A DNA stretch of 64,000 nucleotides from Streptomyces sp. AM 4-1-1 (GTDB taxonomy: Bacteria; Actinomycetota; Actinomycetes; Streptomycetales; Streptomycetaceae). The first letter of the stretch is position 1; every line of letters starts with the position of its first letter. The notes below the pieces were generated by a model, which was not told where the DNA came from, did no database searches, and saw only the letters and a program-made list of their open reading frames with translations. The translations under genes and the position numbers were made by a program. The DNA is taken from positions 496,001 through 560,000 of the forward strand of contig NZ_CP119145.1 in the NCBI RefSeq assembly GCF_029167625.1, written 5' to 3'. Of this stretch, positions 57,005 to 64,000 are shown one piece after another.

Positions 57005-59848
57005 ATGGCTCTGTTCGAACGTGACGACGAGCTGTCCCTTCTGCACAGCCTGCTCGCCGAGAGTTCGCGGGGCAAGGGCCAGATCGTATTGCTGAGTGGC
57101 GCCGTCGGAATCGGAAAGACGGAGCTGCTGTACGCCTTCGGTGAGCAGGCCACCGACGCCGGGGCGCAATTCGTCGTCGCCTCGGGCCGGGACACCGGAC
57201 TCGCCGGACCGTTCGACGTGGTGCGGCAACTGTTCGCGGACCTCGCTCTCCCCGCCGAACTGCGGGACCGGCTGTCCGGACCGGGCGGCGGCGAGGACCA
57301 GCGGCAGACCCGGGCCCGGCTGGCGCACGATCTCTGCGAGGCGCTGCTCGGGCTCGCGGCCCGGCGCCCGGTCCTCATCGGCGTGGACGATGTGCACCGG
57401 GCGGACGGCTCGTCCATGGGCTTCCTGCTGCGTCTGGTCCGCCGAATCCGCTCGGCGCCGGTGATGCTGGTCCTCAACGAGCCGCGCCACACCCGCCGCG
57501 ACCACCCGGTGTTCGACACCGAACTGCTGCGTCAGCGGCACTACCGGCGGCTACAACTGCCCCCGCTGTCCCGGCAGGGGGTGACGCGCCTGCTCACCGA
57601 GGGGCTGGACCCGGCGGAGGCCCAGCGCCTCGCACCGGAGTGCCACGCGATCAGCGGCGGCAATCCCCTGCTCGTACGGGCACTGCTGGAGGACCACCGG
57701 GAACTGGGTGGCGCACGCGGCCTCCGAACCGTCCAGGAGCCCCACGACATCCTCGGCACCCGTGACGTCCGTGACATCCGTGACGTCTCCGACGATCCGG
57801 TACGTGGCCGGGCCGCACCGGACCCGGGCGCGCCGGGAGGCCCGGTGGCGGGCGACTCCTTCGGGCAGGCCGTCCTGGCGTGTCTGCGCCGCGGTGAGCC
57901 GGGCATGCTCGACGTCGGCCGGGCGCTGGCGGTGCTGGGGGACGCCTCGTCGCCCGCGCGCGTCGCGCGGCTGCTCGGGACCGGCGCCGACCCGGTCGTA
58001 CGGGTGCTGCGTCAACTGGACGCGGCGGGACTGCTCGACCTCACCCGCTTCCGCCACCCGGTGGCACGGGCGGCCGTGCTGGGGGACGTCCCGCCGGAGC
58101 GGCTGCGTGATCTGCGGCTGGGCGCGGCCGGGCTGCTGCACCGCGAGGGCGCCGCGTCGACCGACGTCGCCCGGCACCTGGTCGCGGTCGGACATGTCGA
58201 CGACCGGTGGGTTCTCCCGGTCCTCAAGGAGGCGGCCGAGCAGGCCAGGCTGAGCGACGACATCCCGCTCGCGGTGAGCTGTCTGGAACTGGCGTCCCGC
58301 GCCTGCTCCGACGCCGTCGAGCGGGCCGGTCTCACGGCCGCGCTCGCCAGGGCCGAGACGCGGGTGAACCCGTCGGTGGCCGCCCGGCACCTCGTCCCGC
58401 TGGCCGACGCCGCGTGCGGTGGCGCCCTGCCGGACACGGACGTCTTCCCCCTCGTCAAAGCGCTGCTGTGGCACGGCCGCGGGGACGAGGCGGCGGCGGT
58501 CGCCCGGCGTCTGTGCGAGGCGCCCGGCTGCGCCGGCGCACCGGCCGCGCTCGGGTCCGTACGCGCGTGGCTGCGCGTGTCGCACCCTCCTCTCCTCGAC
58601 CGCATCCCGCCACGAGGGGCGTGCCGGACCGGCCCTCCGCCGTACCCCGGAGCCCCGCGCGCCGACGCCCTGCTGGCCTCCGTGCTGAGCGGCGAGCCGG
58701 ACCGGGGCGCGGCCATGAACGCCGAGCAGCTGATCCGGTCCACCCGGTTGGACGACACGACGTTCGACGAGATCGAGTCCGCCCTCCTCACCCTCCTCCA
58801 CACCGACCGGCTGGGCCGGGCCGCCCTCTGGTCGGGGCGGCTGCTGGCGGAGGCCACCGCCCGGTGCGCACCGGCCTGGCAGGCCCGGCTGGCCGCGGTG
58901 CGCGCCGAGACGGCGCTGCGGTACGGAGACCTCCCCACCGCCCGGCGCCTCGCCGAATCCGCCCTCACCCACGTCTCGCCGCGCGGCTGGGGCACAGCGG
59001 TCGGCGCCCCGCTGGCCACCCTGGTGCTGGCGCACACCGCCATGGGTGACGCCGGGGCGGCCGAGGAACAGACCCGCCACCCACTGCCCGAGGGGGTGTT
59101 CCGGTCCCGGACGGCTCTCCCGTATCTGTACGCCCGTGGCCATCAGCGGCTCGGCGCCCACCATGTCCACGCCGCTCTCGACGACTTCCTGCTCTGTGGC
59201 AGGCTCGCCCGCGACTGGGGCCTGGACCTGCCGTCGCTGGCTCCCTGGCGCAGTGGCGCGGCGGCGGCCCATCTCGTCCTCGGCCGGCGCGAGGAGGCTC
59301 ACCGTCTCGCCGAGGAGGAGGTGGAGCGTTCGGGCCCCGGCACCTCCCGCAGCCGGGGCATGTCCCTGCGGCTGCTGGCCGAGAGCGGCGAACCGCCGCG
59401 CCGCGCCGCCCTGCTCCAGGAAGCCGTACGCGTGCTGCGTCTGTGCGGCGACCGGCTGGAGCTGGCACGCGCGCTGGCCCGTCTCAGCCAGGCCCAGCAC
59501 GAACTGGACCAGGCGGGCAAGGGGCGCAAGGCGCTCTACCAGGCGCTCCAGCTCGCCGAACGCTGCTCGGCCAGGTCCCTGCAGCAGTCCCTGCTGTCAG
59601 CGGACCCCGGCGGGCGGCCACTCGCCGCTCCGGCCGCGTTCCCGGACTCGCCCCGGCTCAGCGCCGCCGAGCAGCGGGTGGCCCGGCTGGCCGCCCTCGG
59701 GCACTCCAACCGGGAGATCGCCGACCGGCTGTGCATCACCGTCAGCACGGTCGAGCAGCACCTCACCCGGGTGTACCGCAAGCTCAACGTGGCCAACCGC
59801 GCCGATCTGCCGAGCGAGTTCCACCTGGTCACCGCGCACACCGCGTGA
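57005..59848 (+). CDS. LAL-family LuxR transcriptional regulator
   Basis: 947 residues, start ATG 57005 with AAGGA eight bases upstream, 52 bases after the preceding gene and probably cotranscribed with it. The N-terminus has an AAA-type ATPase domain: Walker A GAVGIGKT (32-39) and Walker B VLIGVDD (Asp128/129). A long helical, TPR-like middle region follows, and the last 63 residues form a LuxR-type helix-turn-helix (LSAAEQRVARLAALG... STVEQHLTRVYRKLNV). This is the architecture of large ATP-binding LuxR regulators that act as pathway-specific activators of many macrolide clusters. No TTA codon was noticed. It is the probable activator of the PKS operon and of its own operon; the binding site is unknown. 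Confidence 0.93.
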   Translation: MALFERDDELSLLHSLLAESSRGKGQIVLLSGAVGIGKTELLYAFGEQATDAGAQFVVASGRDTGLAGPFDVVRQLFADLALPAELRDRLSGPGGGEDQRQTRARLAHDLCEALLGLAARRPVLIGVDDVHRADGSSMGFLLRLVRRIRSAPVMLVLNEPRHTRRDHPVFDTELLRQRHYRRLQLPPLSRQGVTRLLTEGLDPAEAQRLAPECHAISGGNPLLVRALLEDHRELGGARGLRTVQEPHDILGTRDVRDIRDVSDDPVRGRAAPDPGAPGGPVAGDSFGQAVLACLRRGEPGMLDVGRALAVLGDASSPARVARLLGTGADPVVRVLRQLDAAGLLDLTRFRHPVARAAVLGDVPPERLRDLRLGAAGLLHREGAASTDVARHLVAVGHVDDRWVLPVLKEAAEQARLSDDIPLAVSCLELASRACSDAVERAGLTAALARAETRVNPSVAARHLVPLADAACGGALPDTDVFPLVKALLWHGRGDEAAAVARRLCEAPGCAGAPAALGSVRAWLRVSHPPLLDRIPPRGACRTGPPPYPGAPRADALLASVLSGEPDRGAAMNAEQLIRSTRLDDTTFDEIESALLTLLHTDRLGRAALWSGRLLAEATARCAPAWQARLAAVRAETALRYGDLPTARRLAESALTHVSPRGWGTAVGAPLATLVLAHTAMGDAGAAEEQTRHPLPEGVFRSRTALPYLYARGHQRLGAHHVHAALDDFLLCGRLARDWGLDLPSLAPWRSGAAAAHLVLGRREEAHRLAEEEVERSGPGTSRSRGMSLRLLAESGEPPRRAALLQEAVRVLRLCGDRLELARALARLSQAQHELDQAGKGRKALYQALQLAERCSARSLQQSLLSADPGGRPLAAPAAFPDSPRLSAAEQRVARLAALGHSNREIADRLCITVSTVEQHLTRVYRKLNVANRADLPSEFHLVTAHTA

Positions 59849-59910
59849 CGTGCCCCCGACACGACACGGACCGTGGTCACCGGGGGCGCGAGGTGGTCCT
59901 GACGCGGCGT

Positions 59911-59946
59911 GGCCTCGGCCCCGGGAGCGCCCCCGGGGCCGAGGCC
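59911..59946 (+). terminator. Rho-independent-like hairpin after the LuxR gene
   Basis: A perfect 15-bp inverted repeat (GGCCTCGGCCCCGGG at 59911-59925 and its complement at 59932-59946) with a six-base loop, 62 bases after the LuxR stop codon. There is no T-run, which is usual for actinomycete terminators. It should end the plus-strand operon, and may also block antisense reading from the right. Confidence 0.75.
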
Positions 59947-59969
59947 GGTCCATCGGCCTGCCGTCAGCG

Positions 59970-60050
59970 GCCCGCAACGCCTTGACGTTGTCGCCGAACG
60001 TCCAGTCGCGCGAGCCCCCCAGTTGAGCGACCAGGTCATCAGGCCTTGCT
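59970..60050 (-). pseudogene. Chitinase-like (GH18) C-terminal fragment, frameshifted
   Basis: The minus strand encodes QGLMTWSLNW in one frame and, directly after, GSRDWTFGDNVKALR in another. Joined, they resemble the end of Streptomyces family 18 chitinases (a GxMTWSxNWD segment followed by a short helix). The break falls in a run of six G (TGGGGGGCT); one extra G would restore a single frame. No recognisable catalytic part (DGxDxDxE) lies to the right, and no stop follows in the expected place. Read as the remains of a deleted chitinase gene. It is short, so the family call is tentative. Confidence 0.3.
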
Positions 60051-60398
60051 GGAGCTGAGGCAGACCCCCAGCAGACGTGCCGTCCGGCGGAACATGCTGA
60101 GTAGTTCCCTTCTTGCCGTGACGGCGCGTCACCGGGTGGGTGAGCGTACCCATGGCGCCCTGGCTACGAGTGGGATGAGGAAGCCGGGTTCTCGGCACGG
60201 GGGCCGGTCCAACCCCTGTGTACCGGTGACCGAAACAGCCCTCCAATGACGCGCCCCTGACAATATGACCCAAGACGCGCGCGGAGGCCGCCGGACCGTC
60301 CGCACCGGGCGGACGACGGCGCGGGAGAACAACCTGTCCGACACGCCCACCTCCTGGAACGTGGAGGGCCTGGAGACCTGCGCGATGCGATTCACCAG

Positions 60399-60440
60399 AC
60401 GGTAAAGTGGTCCAGACCTCCCGTCAATAGGTCCGGACCA
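60399..60440 (-). promoter_or_regulatory. Chitinase-type promoter with DasR-like 12-bp repeats
   Basis: On the minus strand TTGACG (60427-60422) and TACCGT (60404-60399) are 17 bases apart, a good -35/-10 pair. Overlapping them are two 12-mers, TGGTCCAGACCT (plus strand, 60408-60419) and AGGTCCGGACCA (60429-60440). The first equals the direct-repeat unit described for Streptomyces chitinase promoters and is close to the DasR site TGGTCTAGACCA. It points leftward, toward the chitinase-like fragment, but no intact gene follows it. Confidence 0.5.
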
Positions 60441-61120
60441 AGAGCCGGTACCACGTCAGGCCGCCGCGCTCGGGACACGCACACCGGCCGATGCCCGGTC
60501 GGCAGGAAGACTCCCGGCCATGCTCCGCGCCCGCCGGCCGCCCACCGTCGGCTCGCGACGGAACGGCCGGCCACCGCCTCCGCGTCCGAACGCGCGAACA
60601 CCCCGCGCCCCGCCCGGCTCCGACGCGCGCCGGACAGCGACCCCCTCCGGACACGCGTCGCGCGGACGACCCGCCGCAGGCCGCCGCCCGCACGACACCT
60701 CGGCGCAATACCCGAAACGGGTGAACGGCCACCCTGCGGGTGAATTCGCTCGCTCTCGCACGGACAGCGGCCTTGGCGCGCCCTGTCGCCGACTCAAGGT
60801 CGAACCTGCGCTCGAAGAATCGCCCCAGGAAGACCGTGACGCCCCCCGCACGAGCGTCGTTTTCCCCACGTCCGTTCGATACGAGGAGGTGCGACGCCCC
60901 CGTGGCCACTTCTCACCGAAGAGCGCAGGGAAATCGAACACGGCGTCCACCCGGCGCCGACGACCCGGCGTACCGGCCGCTGTTCCCCACCAGCACTCCC
61001 TCCCCCGGGACCGACCCCGTGGTGTCCCGTGCGATCCCGTTCCGCGCGATCCGTCCCGTGGGAATCCGTCCCGCGCGGTTCGGTCCGCTTCTCCCCAGTC
61101 ATCACCCGTCGGAGGTACTG

Positions 61121-61213
61121 ATGTCATACGGCGCGCTTCCGCCCACCTGCCCCTCTTCCCCACCGGAGCCCAGGGGCTCCTTCACGACCGGCATCGGTCA
61201 GGTGCCCGCATGA
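61121..61213 (+). CDS. 30-codon ORF coupled to the ABC exporter gene
   Basis: ATG at 61121 preceded by a perfect GGAGG (61111-61115) at five-base spacing, the best ribosome-binding site in this part of the window. The 30-residue product begins MSYGALPPTC, is Pro/Ser-rich in the middle, and ends GIGQVPA. Its TGA (61211-61213) overlaps the exporter's ATG (ATGA). It may be a leader peptide that only serves to couple translation, or a small exported or precursor peptide. No leader-peptidase motif or modification enzyme is seen nearby. The same frame is open upstream to a GTG at 60902, which would give 104 residues. Not recognised as any known family. Confidence 0.5.
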   Translation: MSYGALPPTCPSSPPEPRGSFTTGIGQVPA

Positions 61214-63225
61214 AGCGGTTCCTCACCCGCCCCGAAGCGGTCGAACCGGCCGTGTCCGCCTCCGAACGGGAGCTGTTCGGCGGGCCGTTGCGGTACGACA
61301 TGGGCTGGTCCACCCACGAGTACGCGCGTCTCGAACTCACCCTGTCGGCCACCCTGCGCTCGGTCCCGCAGATGATCTCGGGCACGCTCCGGCTCGCGCT
61401 GCGCGCCGACCGGCGGGCCATGGTCACCGTCGCCGTCACCGAGATCGGCCAGGGGGTGACCGCGGCCCTCGGGCTCATCGTGGTCAACGCCGTGCTGGGG
61501 GCCCTGCTGGGCAGCGGTGACACGGCCGCCCGGCTGCACTCGGCGCTGCCCGCGTTGCTGGCGGGGAGCGGCGTCGCGGTGGCCGGAGCCGTGCTGGCGT
61601 CCCTGTCCACGTCCGCCGCCGGACGGCTGGAGCCGAAGGTCGAGAGGGCTGCCAACGAGCGGTACCTCCGGGCGGCGGCCCGGGTCGAGCTGGAGGCGAT
61701 CGAGGACGGCGAGTTCCGCAGACTCATCGACATCGCCCAGTTCGGCGCGGCGTCGGCCCGGCGCATGATCGGTGTCTGTGTCGCCTCGGTCAACGGGATC
61801 ATCTCGCTGATCGCCGCGGGCGGCGTCCTGACGATCCTGCACCCGGTGCTCCTGCCGATGCTGCTGCTGATCGCCGCGCCCCGCGGCTGGGGCGCGATGC
61901 GCGTCGCCCAGCGCCGGTACGTGTCCACGATGCAGTGGGTCGAACACATCCGGGCGAGCCGTCTGCTGGGTGATCTGCTCACTTCGCGCACGGCGGCGCA
62001 GGAGGTCCGGGTGCACGGCGTGGGCGGATTCTTCCTGGGCCACTACCGGGCGATGGCGGAGAGCGCCGAGGAGGAGCAGTCGCGCCTCGCGAAGGACAAG
62101 GCGGGCACCGAGTTCCTGGCCGCCGCGCTGTCCGGTGGCGCGGCCGTGGTCACCTACGCGGCGCTCGGCGCGCTCATCCTCGGCGGGCACATGGAGCTGG
62201 CGGTCGCCGGGACGGCGGTCATCGCGGTGCGCTCGGGCACCTCCGGGCTGGGCGCGCTGGTGATGAATCTGAACGCGCTGCACGAGGAGTCGCTGTACGT
62301 CCGCGATCTCGAACGCTTCGTCGACGAGTCCGCCCGGAGGGCGATCCCGGTCGGCGGTCTGCCCATCGATCCCCACTTCGAGGCCGTGACCTTCGAGAAG
62401 GTCACGTACGGCTATCCGGACCGGGGCGAACGTCCCGCGGTGGACGAGGTGTCGCTGACGATCCCGGTCGGGAAGGTGACCGCCCTGGTCGGGGAGAACG
62501 GCGCCGGCAAGTCCACCCTGATCAAGATGCTGGCGGGGCTGCTGCTGCCCGACAGCGGACGGGTCCTGTGGGGCGGGGTCGATCTGCGGGAGGCCGACCG
62601 CGAGCAGGTCTTCGCCCAGGTGGGGCTGCTGACACAGGACTTCGAGCGCTGGCCGATGACGGCGGGGACGAACATCCGCATCAGCGACACCGGCCGGCCG
62701 GCCGACGAGGAGGACATGCGGGAGGCGGCGAGCTACGCGAACGCCGACCGGATGATCGCGGCTCTCCCCCAAGGGATGAACACGCTGCTGGCCAGGGTGT
62801 TCCGCGGGGCCAGTGAACTCTCCGGTGGCCAGTGGCAGAAGATCGGCCTGGCCCGAGCCCGCTACCGCGATCCGCGGGTGCTGATCGTCGACGAACCCAC
62901 GTCCGCGCTCGACCCGGCCGCGGAGATCGCCGCGTTCGAGAGGATTCGTGGTCTGGCGGGTCCGGGACGGGCCGTGGTCCTGGTCACCCACCGCATGGCG
63001 GCCGTCCAGCACGCGGATCTCGTACACGTCCTGCACGAGGGCCGCCTCGCCGAGCGGGGCACCCATGACGAACTGATCGCCGCGGGAGGCCGCTACGCCG
63101 CCATGTACCGGGCCCAGGCCGACCAGTACCGGCAGGAGCGGGTCACGTCCGACGTGACGCGTGTCCCCGCGCCCGCGCGGTCCGGTCCCGAGCCCTCCGG
63201 CGACGACCGCGCCGCGACCCCGTAG
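61210..63225 (+). CDS. ABC transporter, fused permease/ATP-binding exporter
   Basis: 671 residues, start ATG 61210, overlapping the stop of the 30-codon ORF. Only a weak AGGTG lies upstream, so it probably depends on coupled translation; the longer frame from 60520 is low-complexity and unlikely. N-terminal half: hydrophobic segments at about 62-100, 113-133, 187-223 and 296-345, an exporter-type membrane domain. C-terminal half: Walker A GENGAGKST (428-436), signature LSGGQWQKIGLARA from 537, Walker B LIVDE (558-562), H-loop His594. The SGGQWQK form is common in NisT/SpaT-like and related peptide exporters that lack a protease domain. It could export the polyketide, the small peptide, or something unrelated to the cluster. 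Confidence 0.92.
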   Translation: MKRFLTRPEAVEPAVSASERELFGGPLRYDMGWSTHEYARLELTLSATLRSVPQMISGTLRLALRADRRAMVTVAVTEIGQGVTAALGLIVVNAVLGALLGSGDTAARLHSALPALLAGSGVAVAGAVLASLSTSAAGRLEPKVERAANERYLRAAARVELEAIEDGEFRRLIDIAQFGAASARRMIGVCVASVNGIISLIAAGGVLTILHPVLLPMLLLIAAPRGWGAMRVAQRRYVSTMQWVEHIRASRLLGDLLTSRTAAQEVRVHGVGGFFLGHYRAMAESAEEEQSRLAKDKAGTEFLAAALSGGAAVVTYAALGALILGGHMELAVAGTAVIAVRSGTSGLGALVMNLNALHEESLYVRDLERFVDESARRAIPVGGLPIDPHFEAVTFEKVTYGYPDRGERPAVDEVSLTIPVGKVTALVGENGAGKSTLIKMLAGLLLPDSGRVLWGGVDLREADREQVFAQVGLLTQDFERWPMTAGTNIRISDTGRPADEEDMREAASYANADRMIAALPQGMNTLLARVFRGASELSGGQWQKIGLARARYRDPRVLIVDEPTSALDPAAEIAAFERIRGLAGPGRAVVLVTHRMAAVQHADLVHVLHEGRLAERGTHDELIAAGGRYAAMYRAQADQYRQERVTSDVTRVPAPARSGPEPSGDDRAATP

Positions 63226-63374
63226 CGGGGACCGGCGGAACGCACGGAGCTCCTGGCGGCGTGGGCGGTTTCGCGTGTGGGCCCGTCCACCAGGAGCTTC
63301 GTCGTCGCGTGCGGTCCACGTCTCCCAGCGACCGCGCGTCACAGCCGGCCGGTAAGTGACTCACCGACGCCCCG
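63226..63374. other. Convergent intergenic region
   Basis: 149 bases between the convergent exporter and collagen-like genes. It holds a nine-base inverted repeat (AGCTCCTGG at 63248-63256, complement at 63290-63298) with a 33-base GC-rich loop, a weak candidate for a bidirectional terminator. No gene seen. Confidence 0.4.
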
Positions 63375-64000
63375 TCATGGGCACTCGACATGCTGGAAGA
63401 TGCGTGCGACGACCGCGCAGACGATCTCCTCGACGACGGTGTAGTCCGGTGGGTCTCCCTTGTCTCCCTTGTCGCCCTTGTCACCGCGTGGCCCGGGTTC
63501 TCCCCTCTCCCCCTTCTCCCCCCGCTCACCGCGTGGGCCACAGTCCCCCTTCTCGCCGCGCTCGCCCTTCTCGCCGTCCCGGCCGGGAGGGCCGGGGTCA
63601 CCCGGTGCGCCAGGCTCGCCCTGTTCGCCCCGGGGGCCGCATTCGCCCTCGTCCCCCTTGTCCCCCTTGTCGCCCTTCCAGCCCGGGTCACCCTTCTCCC
63701 CCCGGTCGCCCGTCCTGCCGCGTGGGCCGCAGTCCCCCTTCTCACCGCGCTCACCCTTCTCGCCGTCCCGGCCGGGGTCGCCCCGGCCACCCCGGTCGCC
63801 CTTGCTCCCCGTCTCGCCCTTGTCGCCCTTCTCGCCACGCGGGCCGACATCACCACGGGCCCCCTTCTCCCCCTTCTCCCCGTCGTCGCCCTTGTCGCCA
63901 CGCCCGCCGCGTGGGCCGACGTCCCCCTTCTCCCCCTTTTCGCCCCGCTCTCCGCACAGCGGCTCCTTGACCGTGATCGTCACGGTCTCGGTGACGCATC
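63375..64000 (-). CDS. Collagen-like Gly-X-Y repeat protein (5' end may lie outside window)
   Basis: From the first possible start in the window (GTG 63983) 202 residues follow, but the frame is open to the window edge (..CVTETV), so the true start may lie to the right. Residues 11-178 form an uninterrupted run of 56 Gly-X-Y triplets, dominated by GEK, GDK, GER and GPR. KGE/KGD neighbours stabilise bacterial collagen without hydroxyproline. Three Cys (85, 115, 148) all sit in the Y position, each before GPRG, and could cross-link chains. The C-terminal tail (PPDYTVVEEIVCAVVARIFQHVECP region) is hydrophobic with two more Cys and may be the trimerisation end. No signal peptide or LPXTG is visible. 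Role unknown; probably unrelated to the PKS. Confidence 0.85.
   Translation of the reverse strand, partial: CVTETVTITVKEPLCGERGEKGEKGDVGPRGGRGDKGDDGEKGEKGARGDVGPRGEKGDKGETGSKGDRGGRGDPGRDGEKGERGEKGDCGPRGRTGDRGEKGDPGWKGDKGDKGDEGECGPRGEQGEPGAPGDPGPPGRDGEKGERGEKGDCGPRGERGEKGERGEPGPRGDKGDKGDKGDPPDYTVVEEIVCAVVARIFQHVECP

Larger units (their letters stand above)
59849..61120. other. 1.27-kb stretch without a supported intact gene
   Basis: Between the LuxR gene and the 30-codon ORF. It contains the hairpin at 59911-59946, a short minus-strand chitinase-like remnant (59970-60050), a chitinase-type promoter on the minus strand (60399-60440), a small palindrome ACCCG-AAA-CGGGT (60710-60722) and two copies of CGGGTGAA 19 bases apart (60718-60725, 60737-60744), which might belong to the promoter of the exporter unit. 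The open frames here have no recognisable domains and poor start signals. A GTG at 60902 behind GAGGAGG could give a 104-codon in-frame extension of the small ORF, but the spacing is long (about 12 bases). Confidence 0.6.

Noticed and set aside
59536..60273. 245-codon minus-strand open frame across the LuxR 3' end
   Set aside because: Most of it is antisense to the LuxR gene and no start signal is visible; only the short chitinase-like piece inside it was kept as a pseudogene fragment.
60520..61209. 230-residue N-terminal extension of the ABC exporter
   Set aside because: Low-complexity Arg/Pro/Ala sequence without domains; exporter homology starts near the ATG at 61210.
63420..63960. Short repeats suggesting a CRISPR array or minisatellite
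   Set aside because: The repeats follow a nine-base Gly-X-Y coding period with no unique spacers of constant length; they encode the collagen-like protein.

Overview
The window comes from a very GC-rich actinomycete, most likely a Streptomyces. The evidence is the strong G/C bias in third codon positions, giant modular type I polyketide synthases, a LAL-type LuxR regulator and a DasR/chitinase-type promoter motif. About 85% of it (positions 1-54603, all on the minus strand) is one colinear modular PKS system. The rest is a short plus-strand accessory region, an intergenic stretch holding what looks like a relic chitinase locus, an ABC exporter preceded by a 30-codon ORF, and a collagen-like gene running off the right edge.

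PKS region, in order of transcription (right to left). Gene A (54603-45727) holds a KSQ-AT-ACP loading module and module 1. Gene B (45730-31349) holds modules 2-4. Gene C (31332-16084) holds modules 5-7. Gene D (16087-3566) holds modules 8-9. Gene E (3519 to beyond the left edge) holds module 10 and presumably more. A/B and C/D overlap by four bases (ATGA); B/C and D/E are 16 and 46 bases apart, so this is one transcription unit. From domains and AT motifs the chain reads: acetyl starter; M1 malonyl, KR-DH; M2 methylmalonyl, KR (B); M3 malonyl, KR (A); M4 methylmalonyl-like, dead KR (ketone); M5 methylmalonyl, KR (A); M6 atypical AT (FAGH), KR (B); M7 malonyl, KR-DH; M8 methylmalonyl, KR-DH; M9 atypical AT (AAGH), full reduction; M10 methylmalonyl, KR (cut by the window edge). 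This is the pattern of the plecomacrolide V-ATPase inhibitors (concanamycin / bafilomycin / hygrolidin class) with a propenyl-type terminus: ketone for the hemiketal, an unusual extender where these compounds carry a methoxy group, then the diene and the reduced methylene. The two non-canonical ATs, and an AT10 overwritten by an AT8-like sequence, suggest a congener that differs from the best known members.

Right of the PKS, three plus-strand genes follow a divergent 277-base promoter region: a discrete FabD-like acyltransferase (54881-55843), a short PaaK/LuxE-like adenylate-forming enzyme (55840-56952, overlapping GTGA) and a 947-residue LuxR-family regulator (57005-59848) followed by a perfect 15-bp terminator hairpin. 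The first two could activate and transfer a carboxylic acid, possibly fumarate as in bafilomycin C1/B1 and hygrolidin, onto the macrolide hydroxyl made by module 3. No thioesterase, methoxymalonyl-ACP genes, crotonyl-CoA carboxylase/reductase, P450 or sugar genes lie in the window; they would have to be outside it.

The PKS carries two pairs of long, nearly identical tracts with codon use (TTG, TGT, GGT, TTT) unlike the surrounding sequence: one pair in the AT regions of modules 8 and 10, one in the KS domains of modules 1 and 2. These point to recent gene conversion or domain replacement. Most long plus-strand reading frames opposite the PKS genes are GC-bias shadows and are not annotated.
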